Positions 11,126-19,631 of a stretch of 64,000 bases of DNA are shown here, one piece after another. The notes beneath the pieces are model-generated. The model did no database searches. It was not told the DNA's origin and worked only from the letters and a program-made list of their open reading frames with translations. The translations under genes and the position numbers were made by a program. The first letter of the stretch is position 1; every line of letters begins with the position of its first letter. Origin of the DNA: Flavobacterium fryxellicola. Lineage in GTDB: Bacteria; Bacteroidota; Bacteroidia; Flavobacteriales; Flavobacteriaceae. The DNA lies in the NCBI RefSeq assembly GCF_900143245.1, contig NZ_FRDK01000009.1:1-64000 (forward strand), given 5' to 3'.

Positions 11126-11139
11126 TGTGCACGGGCACA
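11126..11139. promoter_or_regulatory. Predicted LacI-family operator of the GH3-xylBA operon
   Basis: Perfect inverted repeat TGTGC-ACGG-GCACA, 126 bp upstream of the GH3 start codon in a 324-bp gene-free gap (11001-11324). The same 14-bp arrangement occurs at 29776 and, as the reverse complement, at 53572. It lies 9 bp downstream of a -7 element, so it would cover the transcription start. The regulator at 54211 is the only LacI-type gene in the window. The sequence identity is seen; the link to the regulator is inferred. Confidence 0.75.
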
Positions 11140-11148
11140 TAATAAATA

Positions 11149-11156
11149 CAAATATA
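11149..11156 (-). promoter_or_regulatory. Bacteroidota -7 promoter element before the GH3-xylBA operon
   Basis: On the minus strand this reads TATATTTG, an exact match to the Bacteroidota consensus TAnnTTTG. The only nearby TTG that could serve as the -33 element (11172-11174) is 15 bp away, shorter than the usual about 19 bp, so the -33 half is weak. A second TAnnTTTG match on the minus strand lies at 11172-11179. The predicted operator follows 9 bp downstream. Confidence 0.55.
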
Positions 11157-11324
11157 AAAAATTATACTAAACAAAAATATTTTACTGAAAAATTATTTAA
11201 TTAATAAAAATTAGGTTAAAAAAAACTATTGTTTTCAAAAACTTATTAAAAATAGCAATAGTTCATTTGAAAATACATATCATTTTAGCAATTAGAACAA
11301 GATTGGAAGTGTAATTATATTTCT

Positions 11325-12248
11325 CTACTCTACTTCAGTTACTTTGCCACCAACCATAAATGTATCTTCAATTCCTAGTTTTAAGGCAAGATAATAAGAC
11401 ATAAAATTAAATGGTACAATATTATGAAGTACGGAAAAATTTTCATCGCTTTCCATTTCTTCAACTGTAATTACATGAGCTCCGGAAGCAATAATTTTTT
11501 GATTTAATAACTGGCTTCGTTCATAAGATTTACCTTTAGCCACAATTTGAATTACAATACTATTTTTTGCAGTTTCTTTTGGTCCGTGATCGTATTGCGC
11601 CATTGGCAAACCTTGAAATGAAAGTTTTGTACTTTCACTCATGATTAAAGCGGCTTGCATAGCTGTTCCCACATTTGGTCCACTACCAGTTATATAAATA
11701 CCGTGAATATTTTTTTTGCTAATCAGTTCATAAACCTGATTGGCCATTTGCTCTCCTTTTTTATCATAGTCAGGCATCTTTTTCTCTAAAAGTTTTACTG
11801 CATCAGTAGCATCAAAGCCAAAACCCTTAAACAATGCTAGTAAAGTGTTGACATAAGTTTTAGAGGAAGAATATTGCTCTTCTTCTGCTAATAAGTTAAT
11901 GCACGCTGCAACATTGGGTTTTGTACATAGCGCATTTTCGACATAGTTTGAAATGCCAATATATTTATTAAATAGTGAGGTGCACCATAAAGCTTCTGTA
12001 CTTCTTCCTGATTGCGAAATAATGACACCCATTGGGATAAACGTATTATTATTTTGATAATTATAAAACTCCGACGCAATTTCAGGCCGAATTTCCACAC
12101 CCATATACTTGAATGCTAATGGTGCAAAATAAGAAGAGCCCATTCCTAAATACGGCACACCAAGAGGTAAAGAATATACAGGAGATTGCTTGAGAAACTC
12201 AACCGCTTTTGCAGGAATTTCATTAATTTCGGCTAACATTTTTTTCAT
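11325..12248 (-). CDS. SIS-domain sugar-phosphate isomerase/deaminase-like protein
   Basis: Cytoplasmic protein of 307 residues with two sugar isomerase (SIS) domains, related to the isomerase half of GlmS and to AgaS/FrlB-type enzymes. Visible motifs are LGMGSSYFAPLAFKYMG and VIISQSGRSTEAL in the first domain, and YITGSGPNVGTAMQAALIM with MAQYDHGPKET in the second; the last resembles the GELKHGP loop of GlmS. Substrate is unknown. It is the last gene of a run with an EamA permease, a ROK kinase and exported GH36/GH92/GH38-like enzymes, so it may isomerise or deaminate the hexose-6-phosphate made by the ROK kinase. A phosphomannose isomerase role or a hexosamine-phosphate role are both possible. 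Confidence 0.8.
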   Translation of the reverse strand: MKKMLAEINEIPAKAVEFLKQSPVYSLPLGVPYLGMGSSYFAPLAFKYMGVEIRPEIASEFYNYQNNNTFIPMGVIISQSGRSTEALWCTSLFNKYIGISNYVENALCTKPNVAACINLLAEEEQYSSSKTYVNTLLALFKGFGFDATDAVKLLEKKMPDYDKKGEQMANQVYELISKKNIHGIYITGSGPNVGTAMQAALIMSESTKLSFQGLPMAQYDHGPKETAKNSIVIQIVAKGKSYERSQLLNQKIIASGAHVITVEEMESDENFSVLHNIVPFNFMSYYLALKLGIEDTFMVGGKVTEVE

Positions 12249-12392
12249 GTTCTTTTGTATTGACTGTTACTATAATTTATGATCTTTAAATAGATCGATT
12301 ACTTTACCCTAAGTAATTAATTTGATACTTTAATTTTAATATCTTTTGACATTAAAATAAAATTACACCCATCTCTTTATATTTTAAAAAAT

Positions 12393-13298
12393 TTATTCTT
12401 TTTCTTTTTCGACTGAGAGAAATAAAGAACCAACAATTGCTAAAAAGATTCCAATAATTTCTATATTTCCAAGTTTCTCTCCTAAAAAAGTAATTGCTAA
12501 TAAGATCGTTAATACTGGTTGCAGTGCTCCCGCTATAGTGGTTACTTGTGAAGCCTTTCCCTGCGCACTGTATGCAGCAAAGCTAGCCAAGACGCCCAGT
12601 CCATTTAACATTCCGGCTAATGACCCTATAAACAGTGTTTGATTACTGAAATTAAATTCAACTAGTCCAAATAGTATAAAGCCGATAGCTATTAAAACCG
12701 ATGAAGTAATAAAACTCAAATAACACCATTCAAGCGAAATATAATTACTGGTAACCTTTTGAGCAGCACTAAATAATCCCCAAAAAACCAGCGCTACTAA
12801 CGCAAAAATCAACCACAAGTTTAATCCTAGATTAGAGAAAAAAAGTGATGGATCATCGAAAATTTGGGACTGACCTGACAACATGATAATTGCAGGAATA
12901 ACAATTAAAATACCGATAGCGTTAAGCCAATGCATTTTCTCTTTAAGCACCGCTATCGCTATAAGAATTGTAACTAACGGATACAAATTCGTCACTGGAA
13001 TAACCACAGCAGCTAAACCGCCGTTTGCAAAGGATTGATATACCGCAATGTTACCTGCTATCGCTAAAACTCCAGCTACTAAACCCCAAAGAATACCTTT
13101 ACTATTTGCTTCTTTCAATTTGCATTTTTTTAATACAAATGGAATAGTGAATACCATTCCAATAGTAAACAGCAAGTGATTGACATACGGACTTATATCG
13201 CTAGAGATAAATTTAGCTAATATGCCCCAAACTCCCCAGCAAAAGGCAGCTAGAACGGCAAATACAAGCCACATTCTATTGTTAAAGTAATTCTTCAT
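12393..13298 (-). CDS. EamA-family (drug/metabolite transporter superfamily) permease
   Basis: Integral membrane protein of 301 residues with about ten hydrophobic segments arranged as two EamA repeats, e.g. WLVFAVLAAFCWGVWGILAKF at the start and ITILLAITFLGEKLGNIEIIG-like segments at the end. The family includes glucose/ribose porters, RhaT-like and metabolite exporters, so direction and substrate are not fixed by sequence. It sits between the SIS gene and the ROK kinase in a glycosidase cluster that has no other inner-membrane transporter, which suggests monosaccharide import. Spacing to the SIS gene is 144 bp, containing a short inverted repeat (ATTACTT/AAGTAAT at 12300-12318). Confidence 0.85.
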   Translation of the reverse strand: MKNYFNNRMWLVFAVLAAFCWGVWGILAKFISSDISPYVNHLLFTIGMVFTIPFVLKKCKLKEANSKGILWGLVAGVLAIAGNIAVYQSFANGGLAAVVIPVTNLYPLVTILIAIAVLKEKMHWLNAIGILIVIPAIIMLSGQSQIFDDPSLFFSNLGLNLWLIFALVALVFWGLFSAAQKVTSNYISLEWCYLSFITSSVLIAIGFILFGLVEFNFSNQTLFIGSLAGMLNGLGVLASFAAYSAQGKASQVTTIAGALQPVLTILLAITFLGEKLGNIEIIGIFLAIVGSLFLSVEKEKE

Positions 13299-13323
13299 TT
13301 ACTTAAAATTTAAATTAGCATAA

Positions 13324-13665
13324 TTAATATCTAAACAAGCACACATCATCAATTAGTGCATAATCATTGGCACTGCCTGAAACATAGAAGGTTATTTTGC
13401 AAGTTCCATTTGTCACTTCAACATCAGAGATAGTTGGTTGGAAAAATTTTTTACTGTAATCCGACCATTCGTTCATCGTCTTAGCCAATGGCAAATTAAG
13501 TTTGGTGCCTGAATTACTATCGCTTCCGTTTAGTGCAACATAATAAGTTGTTGGTTTGTTGTTAGTTTGTGCAGCAATATTCGAGAAACTCAACACACAA
13601 ATTCCCAAAAAAATGAAAAAATAATATGGGAATACTTGCATTACAATTATTTTATTTGACATCAT
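13324..13665 (-). pseudogene. Internally deleted beta-helix/carbohydrate-binding protein remnant
   Basis: A 113-residue frame with a signal peptide (ending about SNIAAQ) followed by TYYVALNGSDSNSGT, the usual start of DUF1565/pectate-lyase-like parallel beta-helix proteins. After only about 15 more residues it jumps to a segment ending YALIDDVCLFRY, typical of the last strands of a galactose-binding-like module in Bacteroidota glycosidases. The middle that would hold the catalytic helix is missing. The N-terminus resembles that of the intact 898-residue protein at 21738. It lies 11 bp from the ROK gene and 25 bp from the EamA gene, so the operon may have been stitched together by the deletion. 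A small secreted binding protein cannot be excluded. Confidence 0.6.
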
Positions 13666-13676
13666 AGTTTCTGCAT

Positions 13677-14597
13677 TTATGAATTGAATAAAGCTGCCGC
13701 ACCAAGTATTCCTGAATGTTCATCAAGTTCAGAAAGCACAATGTTGACATGGTAATTTTTGTATGGTTTTAAAAAATCATCTACCGAAAGCCTTTCCAGA
13801 TATGGTTTCATCCCTTTTGAAACGCCACCACCAATAACAATAATATCTGGGGCGAATAAGTTAATGTAATTATGAATACCTGTTTTTAGTTGTGCGATGA
13901 AATCGGAAACAATCTGAACAGCAATTGTATTGCCCTGCTGTTCTGCTTCGAAAATCGTTTCCACTTTAAGCGGAAGATCGGGGAATTTTGTTTCCCATCC
14001 CAGTCGCTTTGCTGATGCAATGATTCCTGTGGCTGAAACCAGCGATTCTAAACATCCTTGTTTTCCGCAGTAGCATTTAAAAGTGGTGTGTCCAATACTA
14101 ATGTGACCGCCCATGTGCGCATAAGGTAAAGTAGTTTCAAATTTGCCATTGGTTACAAATCCAAAACCGAGACCAGTTCCTAATGTTAGCACCAATATAC
14201 GTTTAGAATTTTTACCTGCTCCGTACAACGCTTCTCCAAGAGCGATGCATCTTGCGTCGTTATCTAATAGACAAGGCAATCCAATAGTATTTTGTATAAT
14301 GTCTTTAAGCGGGTAATCTTCCATAAATTCAAGAAACCCGTAAGTGGAATCGACCACTCCATTTTCAAAAACAAAACCTGGTATTCCAAATCCTATTCCT
14401 ACAATCTCAGCCTTAGTTTCTGCTACAATTAGCTTTAAATTTGCCACAGTTTTTACTATATATTTCAAAAACAGCCTGTCGTCAACAGTTTCAGTAGGTA
14501 CGATTTTTAAATCCAGAACTTTCCCAATTTTAAGATCTACTAAACCTATTTTTGTTCGTGTTCCGCCAATATCTATTCCTACTACAAATTTATTCAT
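13677..14597 (-). CDS. ROK-family sugar kinase
   Basis: Cytoplasmic ATP-dependent hexose kinase of 306 residues. The phosphate-binding motif VGIDIGGTRTKIGLVD is at the N-terminus. LDNDARCIALGEA and LTLGTGLGFGFV belong to the ROK signature, and the zinc-binding motif GHTTFKCYCGKQGCLE is at about residues 160-180. There is no N-terminal helix-turn-helix, so it is a kinase and not a NagC-type repressor. The natural substrate could be glucose, mannose, fructose or an N-acetylhexosamine. With upstream GH92 and GH38-like alpha-mannosidase genes and a downstream SIS protein, a mannose or hexosamine kinase is a reasonable inference. Confidence 0.9.
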   Translation of the reverse strand: MNKFVVGIDIGGTRTKIGLVDLKIGKVLDLKIVPTETVDDRLFLKYIVKTVANLKLIVAETKAEIVGIGFGIPGFVFENGVVDSTYGFLEFMEDYPLKDIIQNTIGLPCLLDNDARCIALGEALYGAGKNSKRILVLTLGTGLGFGFVTNGKFETTLPYAHMGGHISIGHTTFKCYCGKQGCLESLVSATGIIASAKRLGWETKFPDLPLKVETIFEAEQQGNTIAVQIVSDFIAQLKTGIHNYINLFAPDIIVIGGGVSKGMKPYLERLSVDDFLKPYKNYHVNIVLSELDEHSGILGAAALFNS

Positions 14598-14727
14598 TGA
14601 ATTCTTTATTGATTATGCACTTGGCTTTAAGGTTATTAGTTTTAAAGCTTTTTTTAATTTTTACTAAGTAGAAATAGTTTCAACCTATTTGATTTTATTC
14701 TTGTTTACTTAGATTTAAAACGTTCCA

Positions 14728-17331
14728 TTATTTTATTAAAACTCTGAAAGTATTTATTTGGTTTTGTTTAAAATCTACTTTTAATTCGTCAACAGACGGA
14801 ATTAATTTCATTTCATTTGTTTCAATGTGAGTTGTTTTCCATGCTTCGGTAATTGGACTTTTTAGGGTAATTGTAGCCGTTTGTGCAGTATTCTTCATGT
14901 TCCAGAAACGCGTTATCAATCCGTTTTCAATACCTTCCTCTGAAGGTTTTACACTCCATAGTAAAATATCAGGATTCGATACAGATAGTAATGAAAATGA
15001 AGTTTTCTTTGAGGTTCCTTTCGCACCTTCCACGATTCCAGTTACGAATGAATTTTGATGTTCCATTGCAAATTTCATCGCAGCGGTCGCATCAAAGCTA
15101 GATTGATGGCTGGTTACAGCAAAATTATAATTGAAATTTACTTCCCCATTTTGTTTTGGAAAACCTAAATAATTTCCATCTTCTACTTTTTTATCGATCC
15201 TGCCACCTGCCAAAGCATGAATTTGTGACGCATTTTCATCAAGAGAATAGATGGAACTTTCTCCAAGTTTAAAGAAACTACAATCTAAATTAGAAATAGT
15301 TATTCCATAATTTTCTTCACTTAAATCAGCAAAATGATTGAATGTTTGCCAATCGTAGCGCGCATTTTGAGAAGCATAATGTCCACCATTTGTTTCAAGT
15401 CGGGCTTTCAATACAGCACCAAGTTCTTCAAATTGTGTTGTAGGATTATTGAGATTAAATGAAAATGACCACGTTTTTACATCATCAAAATTGCCTTCAA
15501 TACTATTTTCTATTACAATATCCGGACTATTAGCAAAGAGAGTTACTCTCGTTGTATGCTTAATTGGCAAATCGGAAACTGCCTTTAAAGTAACTGAAAT
15601 TGGCCCAGAATTTTCTACTACAATTGGACTCCCATGGTTAATATCTTCAACACCAAGATCATTGAAGTATTTGCCTTTTGCGGGTTTCACCATTTCACGA
15701 TTGGAAAGCTTATCAATAATATTTGTTATGGCACCTGAAGGACTTAGAGTCAACTGATAGTATTTATTACTGATAGTTTCATTGGCAACTGTGAGTTCAT
15801 TTACAACTTTTTTAGCTGTTCTTTTTTTGATTTCAAAAACTTTGTAGCCTACAGATGGAATATTGGAAGCCAATAGACGAATGTATTTTTTACCTGACTT
15901 CATTATAATTTGACTGCTTACTTCTTGATTTTGTTCAAGGTCGATAACCTTAAATGGATAATCGCCTTCCCATTCAAAATCAGCCACATCACTTCTTGAC
16001 CAGCCTAAAGGATTAAAGACATAAAAACGAGGATTTTTAGATTTCTGCAATTGATTTCCTAAACTTTTACGAGACCGGTTAAATAACGAATCCGTATAAA
16101 CGGTCAAGTTTTCTTGCATTTTTATTTGCCAAGCAGGACGTTGTTCCATCGCTACTTTGCTATCACCGGTCCAGTCATGTTCCCAATAAGAAGCAAAAGA
16201 ATTCCATGCTGTATTTTTTAAATCCTCTAAATCATTGTCAAAATCAGGTTGATTAATACCAACAATACTCGCTAGGGCTTCTGCCGAACGGAGTTTTTCA
16301 GTTGATCGTCTCATTTTTGCCGTAGTTTCATTCATAGAAGCAGACAATAAATCCCATTCATTACCGTAAGTAACTGTTTCAGAAGGAAGATTTGGATAAT
16401 TTTTCTCAATATCTTTAAAGAAATCTTCTAAAATAGCAACACGAACTTTTCTGCTTGGCGTTGTGCCATTTTTGGCAACTTGAATAAACTCAGGCGAGAG
16501 ATAGGTTTCTAAATCATCATGACCATATCCAAATGCTGCTGCTGCATTAAAAGGATATTTTGAATTAGCAGAAATAGTATCGCACATAGCTTCAAGACGA
16601 GGAATCATAGTACTAATTTCCTGTACGGGATTTTTAGCGGGAATAGCAGTTCGAGTTTCGGCATAACCGCCTAGAGGAGCGGTTTTCTTTTCATCGTACA
16701 TATACCATTTCATCAATACTCCAGAACCGTCAAGGCCAGTGTATTTATAAAGTTGATTTCGTCGATCTGCTCTGTAATCGTAGCTCAACTGACTACCATA
16801 TCCTCCTATTCCATACCAGCTGTATTTGGCTCCTGAACCAGCCCAAATAGAACTCATTCCTAGCGGTATGGTATTATTTTCCATGCTTCCGGCCATCGAA
16901 AATCTTAAGTCATGCTTTCGTTCTATTTGACCAGCGTAGAACATTCCACGAAAAGCCGCTTCAGTTGGCATACCGCCATAACAATTGATCAATGGATGAA
17001 GTGGCATACTAATATGTCCTGATTTTATTGCAGCGATCAACCTTTCAAATTGTTTTGGCGTACGTTGCTTTTGGTATGCCTGCATCCAATAACTTCCATC
17101 ACAATTGAAACGTGCCTGAAAATCTTCGGGGTTGGATTTAGTTGCGTCGATTTGGTCTAAGTAATAATCGAGCATTTTAACAAATGCTGCATTATAATCG
17201 GTTTCATTAGCTATCCACATGAAATCGGTGTGGTCATCATTACCCAGATAAATGCGTTTAACAGGTTGGGCTTGCATCGCACTGACCAAAATAAATAACA
17301 AACAGATTGTTAACTTTCTAAATTGCATCAT
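14728..17331 (-). CDS. Exported GH38-like alpha-mannosidase family protein
   Basis: An 867-residue protein with a signal peptide ending AMQAQ. The mature N-terminus carries YLGNDDHTDFMW, which matches the His-x-Asp zinc motif at the start of GH38 catalytic domains (usually HxDxxW). Further GH38-like features are the region around NGTTPSRKVRVAILEDFF, the helix-bundle segment MNETTAKMRRSTEKLRSAEA near residue 340, and a large C-terminal all-beta half. The protein is diverged from classical alpha-mannosidases and looks closer to DUF5054-type members. It lies 12 bp downstream of a GH92 alpha-mannosidase gene, supporting action on alpha-mannosides or related alpha-linked sugars. The nucleophile Asp was not assigned with confidence. 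Confidence 0.75.
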   Translation of the reverse strand: MMQFRKLTICLLFILVSAMQAQPVKRIYLGNDDHTDFMWIANETDYNAAFVKMLDYYLDQIDATKSNPEDFQARFNCDGSYWMQAYQKQRTPKQFERLIAAIKSGHISMPLHPLINCYGGMPTEAAFRGMFYAGQIERKHDLRFSMAGSMENNTIPLGMSSIWAGSGAKYSWYGIGGYGSQLSYDYRADRRNQLYKYTGLDGSGVLMKWYMYDEKKTAPLGGYAETRTAIPAKNPVQEISTMIPRLEAMCDTISANSKYPFNAAAAFGYGHDDLETYLSPEFIQVAKNGTTPSRKVRVAILEDFFKDIEKNYPNLPSETVTYGNEWDLLSASMNETTAKMRRSTEKLRSAEALASIVGINQPDFDNDLEDLKNTAWNSFASYWEHDWTGDSKVAMEQRPAWQIKMQENLTVYTDSLFNRSRKSLGNQLQKSKNPRFYVFNPLGWSRSDVADFEWEGDYPFKVIDLEQNQEVSSQIIMKSGKKYIRLLASNIPSVGYKVFEIKKRTAKKVVNELTVANETISNKYYQLTLSPSGAITNIIDKLSNREMVKPAKGKYFNDLGVEDINHGSPIVVENSGPISVTLKAVSDLPIKHTTRVTLFANSPDIVIENSIEGNFDDVKTWSFSFNLNNPTTQFEELGAVLKARLETNGGHYASQNARYDWQTFNHFADLSEENYGITISNLDCSFFKLGESSIYSLDENASQIHALAGGRIDKKVEDGNYLGFPKQNGEVNFNYNFAVTSHQSSFDATAAMKFAMEHQNSFVTGIVEGAKGTSKKTSFSLLSVSNPDILLWSVKPSEEGIENGLITRFWNMKNTAQTATITLKSPITEAWKTTHIETNEMKLIPSVDELKVDFKQNQINTFRVLIK

Positions 17332-17343
17332 ATATTAAATTTT

Positions 17344-19563
17344 TTAAAATTTCTTAAAAGCTTTATCACCCATTACAAATTCAATTGTTCCTCCATTTTT
17401 AATCATATCGTGCGTAAAGTATGGCTTGTGCCAAGGCTTACTATTAATTTTAATAGATTGTATGTATATATTTTCAGTAGAAAAATTAGTCGAAGTAATT
17501 ATTAGTTTTTTTTTATTTTCCAGTTCTAATATGATTTTAGGAAAAGTGGAACCTGTAAGATAATATAAGCTCTGACCTGCATTTGGAAAAAAGCCCATAC
17601 AGGAAAAAATATACCAACTGCTCATTGCACCACTATCCTCGTTTTCTATGCAACCATCTTCTGAAAAACGCTCTTTCATTAATTTTCTAACGTAAAAACT
17701 AGCTAAATCAGATCGATCAGCATAATGAAATGCTTGAATAGCAAGGAAAGCTGGCTCATTTCCATAGTTTATTAAATTATTTGTAATGGCATACTGCAGT
17801 TTTTGGGAAAATTTTTCTTTTCCTCCTGACATTTTTACTAGTTTTTCAAATTGATGTGGAATAAAATAAGAGTACGTCCAAGAATTGCCTTCATAAAAAT
17901 AATTTTTCCATGATCCCCACTCTTTCTTTATATCAATAGGGATAAAAGAACCATTCCATTTTTTAGGAACGATAAATCCAGTAAATCCGTCACTTTCGGC
18001 ATCAGGGTTCCAAAGATTTACCCATTGTTTACTGCGATTGAGGTACGTTTTATAATCCGATTTAGTACCTAAATCTTTTGCCATAAGTGCCGCACAAAAG
18101 TCATTATACGAATATTCTAATGAGACTGAGCAGCTCATTTTACCAGCAGGAATCCAACCTAATTTTTTGTACATGGCACTGCTATCAGCCTTGCTACCGT
18201 AACTAATACCTTTTCTATTATTATCTGCCTGATATTTTACTAATTTGTAAGCTTCTTTCCAATCGACTCCTTCCACACCTTTTACATAAGCATCGGCAAT
18301 AATATTAGTTATATTGTCTCCTCCTTGATCATCATCCTTGTCATTCAGTGCTACATAAGCATCTTTAACTCTTCCATTGATCTTTTGCCTAGCAATAAAT
18401 GAATTGATAGTACCGCTTACCATTGATGGATTTGTTAATACCTTCAAAGGATACAATGTTCGCCAAGTATCCCATACGGCTAAATGGTCGTCCCACACAG
18501 GAACATCTTTGCCAAATATATTAGTATCATTAGTTTTATTCCTAGGCTGAAAAGACGCATGATAAGCTGCAGTGTAAAAAATTCGCTTTTCAGATTCAGT
18601 ACCACCTTCAACGACTAACTTGCTAAGTTCATGATTCCATTTGTCACGAGCCTGTTGTTTAATTTGATTATAATCCCAAGCTGGTATTTCTGAATCAAGC
18701 CACGAAGTTGCCTGTTCAATACTTTTAAAAGAAATGGCAATTTTCAAATAAATTTCCTCGTTTTCATTTGTATTATAATTAACGTAAGCACCTATACGAT
18801 CCATTTTTTTCTGTGCTTTCTGCAAAAGTGAACCCTCGGAAATAGCACCATTATACCATGTTCCAATAGTTGCAGGTTTTTTACTCAATCTTGCGCAATA
18901 GTAGATTTTATAATTTCCATCAGAAAATCCGCCTGTATATATGCCGTAACCTTTTAATTCGTCTCCACCTTTAGATGAAAATTGTACTTCACCATCTATA
19001 AAGTGTACATATTTTTCAGGCATTCCGGTTGCTATATCTCCTAATTGATGCGATATATCTAATAAAATATTTGCTTTATCCGTTTTTGGAAAAGTAAATC
19101 GGTAAATAGCCGAATGTGTTGCAGGAGTTACCTCTGTTTTTATTTTATAGCGACTAAGTGTTACACCATATTCATAAGCGGTTGCTTTTTCATTTTCTTT
19201 TGGCGAGTCATGTTCCGTTTCTCCAACAGCTAAACCAACTTGTGGCGATAAAAAAATTTGCCCATATTTTCCCCATCCTGAACCGCTCACATGAAGTTGA
19301 CCAAATCCTCTTATGGGTTGATTGATATTGTAACAATCCATATCATATTTATTATCACCTCCAGGAGTTTGTGGACTTGGATTTATACTACCATTTGGAA
19401 GCTGAGGGCCAATAACATTACTACTGTGAGTATCTCTTACGCCAATAAAGTTGTCCACATAATCAACTAATTCGTTACTATTATTTTGGGATAAACTGTT
19501 GAGAGTCGTAAATAATAATAAAAAAAGAATTAAAAAAGCTTTCCATTTAATCAGTAATTTCAT
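17344..19563 (-). CDS. Exported GH92 family exo-alpha-mannosidase
   Basis: Calcium-dependent inverting alpha-mannosidase family, 739 residues, with a signal peptide ending LNSLSQ. Family landmarks are YVDNFIGVRDTHSSNVIGPQ followed by LPNGSINPSPQTPGGDNKYD at the N-terminus and IRGFGQLHVSGSGWGKYGQI. The catalytic-domain segment HLAVWDTWRTLYPL and the C-terminal EDSGAMSSWYIFSCMGFFP are also typical; the latter contains the base-loop EDxGxMSAWY-like motif. The enzyme should act in the periplasm on terminal alpha-mannose. It is placed between GH36 (68 bp) and the GH38-like gene (12 bp), clearly one transcription unit. Confidence 0.9.
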   Translation of the reverse strand: MKLLIKWKAFLILFLLLFTTLNSLSQNNSNELVDYVDNFIGVRDTHSSNVIGPQLPNGSINPSPQTPGGDNKYDMDCYNINQPIRGFGQLHVSGSGWGKYGQIFLSPQVGLAVGETEHDSPKENEKATAYEYGVTLSRYKIKTEVTPATHSAIYRFTFPKTDKANILLDISHQLGDIATGMPEKYVHFIDGEVQFSSKGGDELKGYGIYTGGFSDGNYKIYYCARLSKKPATIGTWYNGAISEGSLLQKAQKKMDRIGAYVNYNTNENEEIYLKIAISFKSIEQATSWLDSEIPAWDYNQIKQQARDKWNHELSKLVVEGGTESEKRIFYTAAYHASFQPRNKTNDTNIFGKDVPVWDDHLAVWDTWRTLYPLKVLTNPSMVSGTINSFIARQKINGRVKDAYVALNDKDDDQGGDNITNIIADAYVKGVEGVDWKEAYKLVKYQADNNRKGISYGSKADSSAMYKKLGWIPAGKMSCSVSLEYSYNDFCAALMAKDLGTKSDYKTYLNRSKQWVNLWNPDAESDGFTGFIVPKKWNGSFIPIDIKKEWGSWKNYFYEGNSWTYSYFIPHQFEKLVKMSGGKEKFSQKLQYAITNNLINYGNEPAFLAIQAFHYADRSDLASFYVRKLMKERFSEDGCIENEDSGAMSSWYIFSCMGFFPNAGQSLYYLTGSTFPKIILELENKKKLIITSTNFSTENIYIQSIKINSKPWHKPYFTHDMIKNGGTIEFVMGDKAFKKF

Positions 19564-19631
19564 TTATAATTTTTTCAATTTTAAGTATCATTTACTTTTT
19601 GATAATTTACCTCTAGCATTATTTAGATGAT

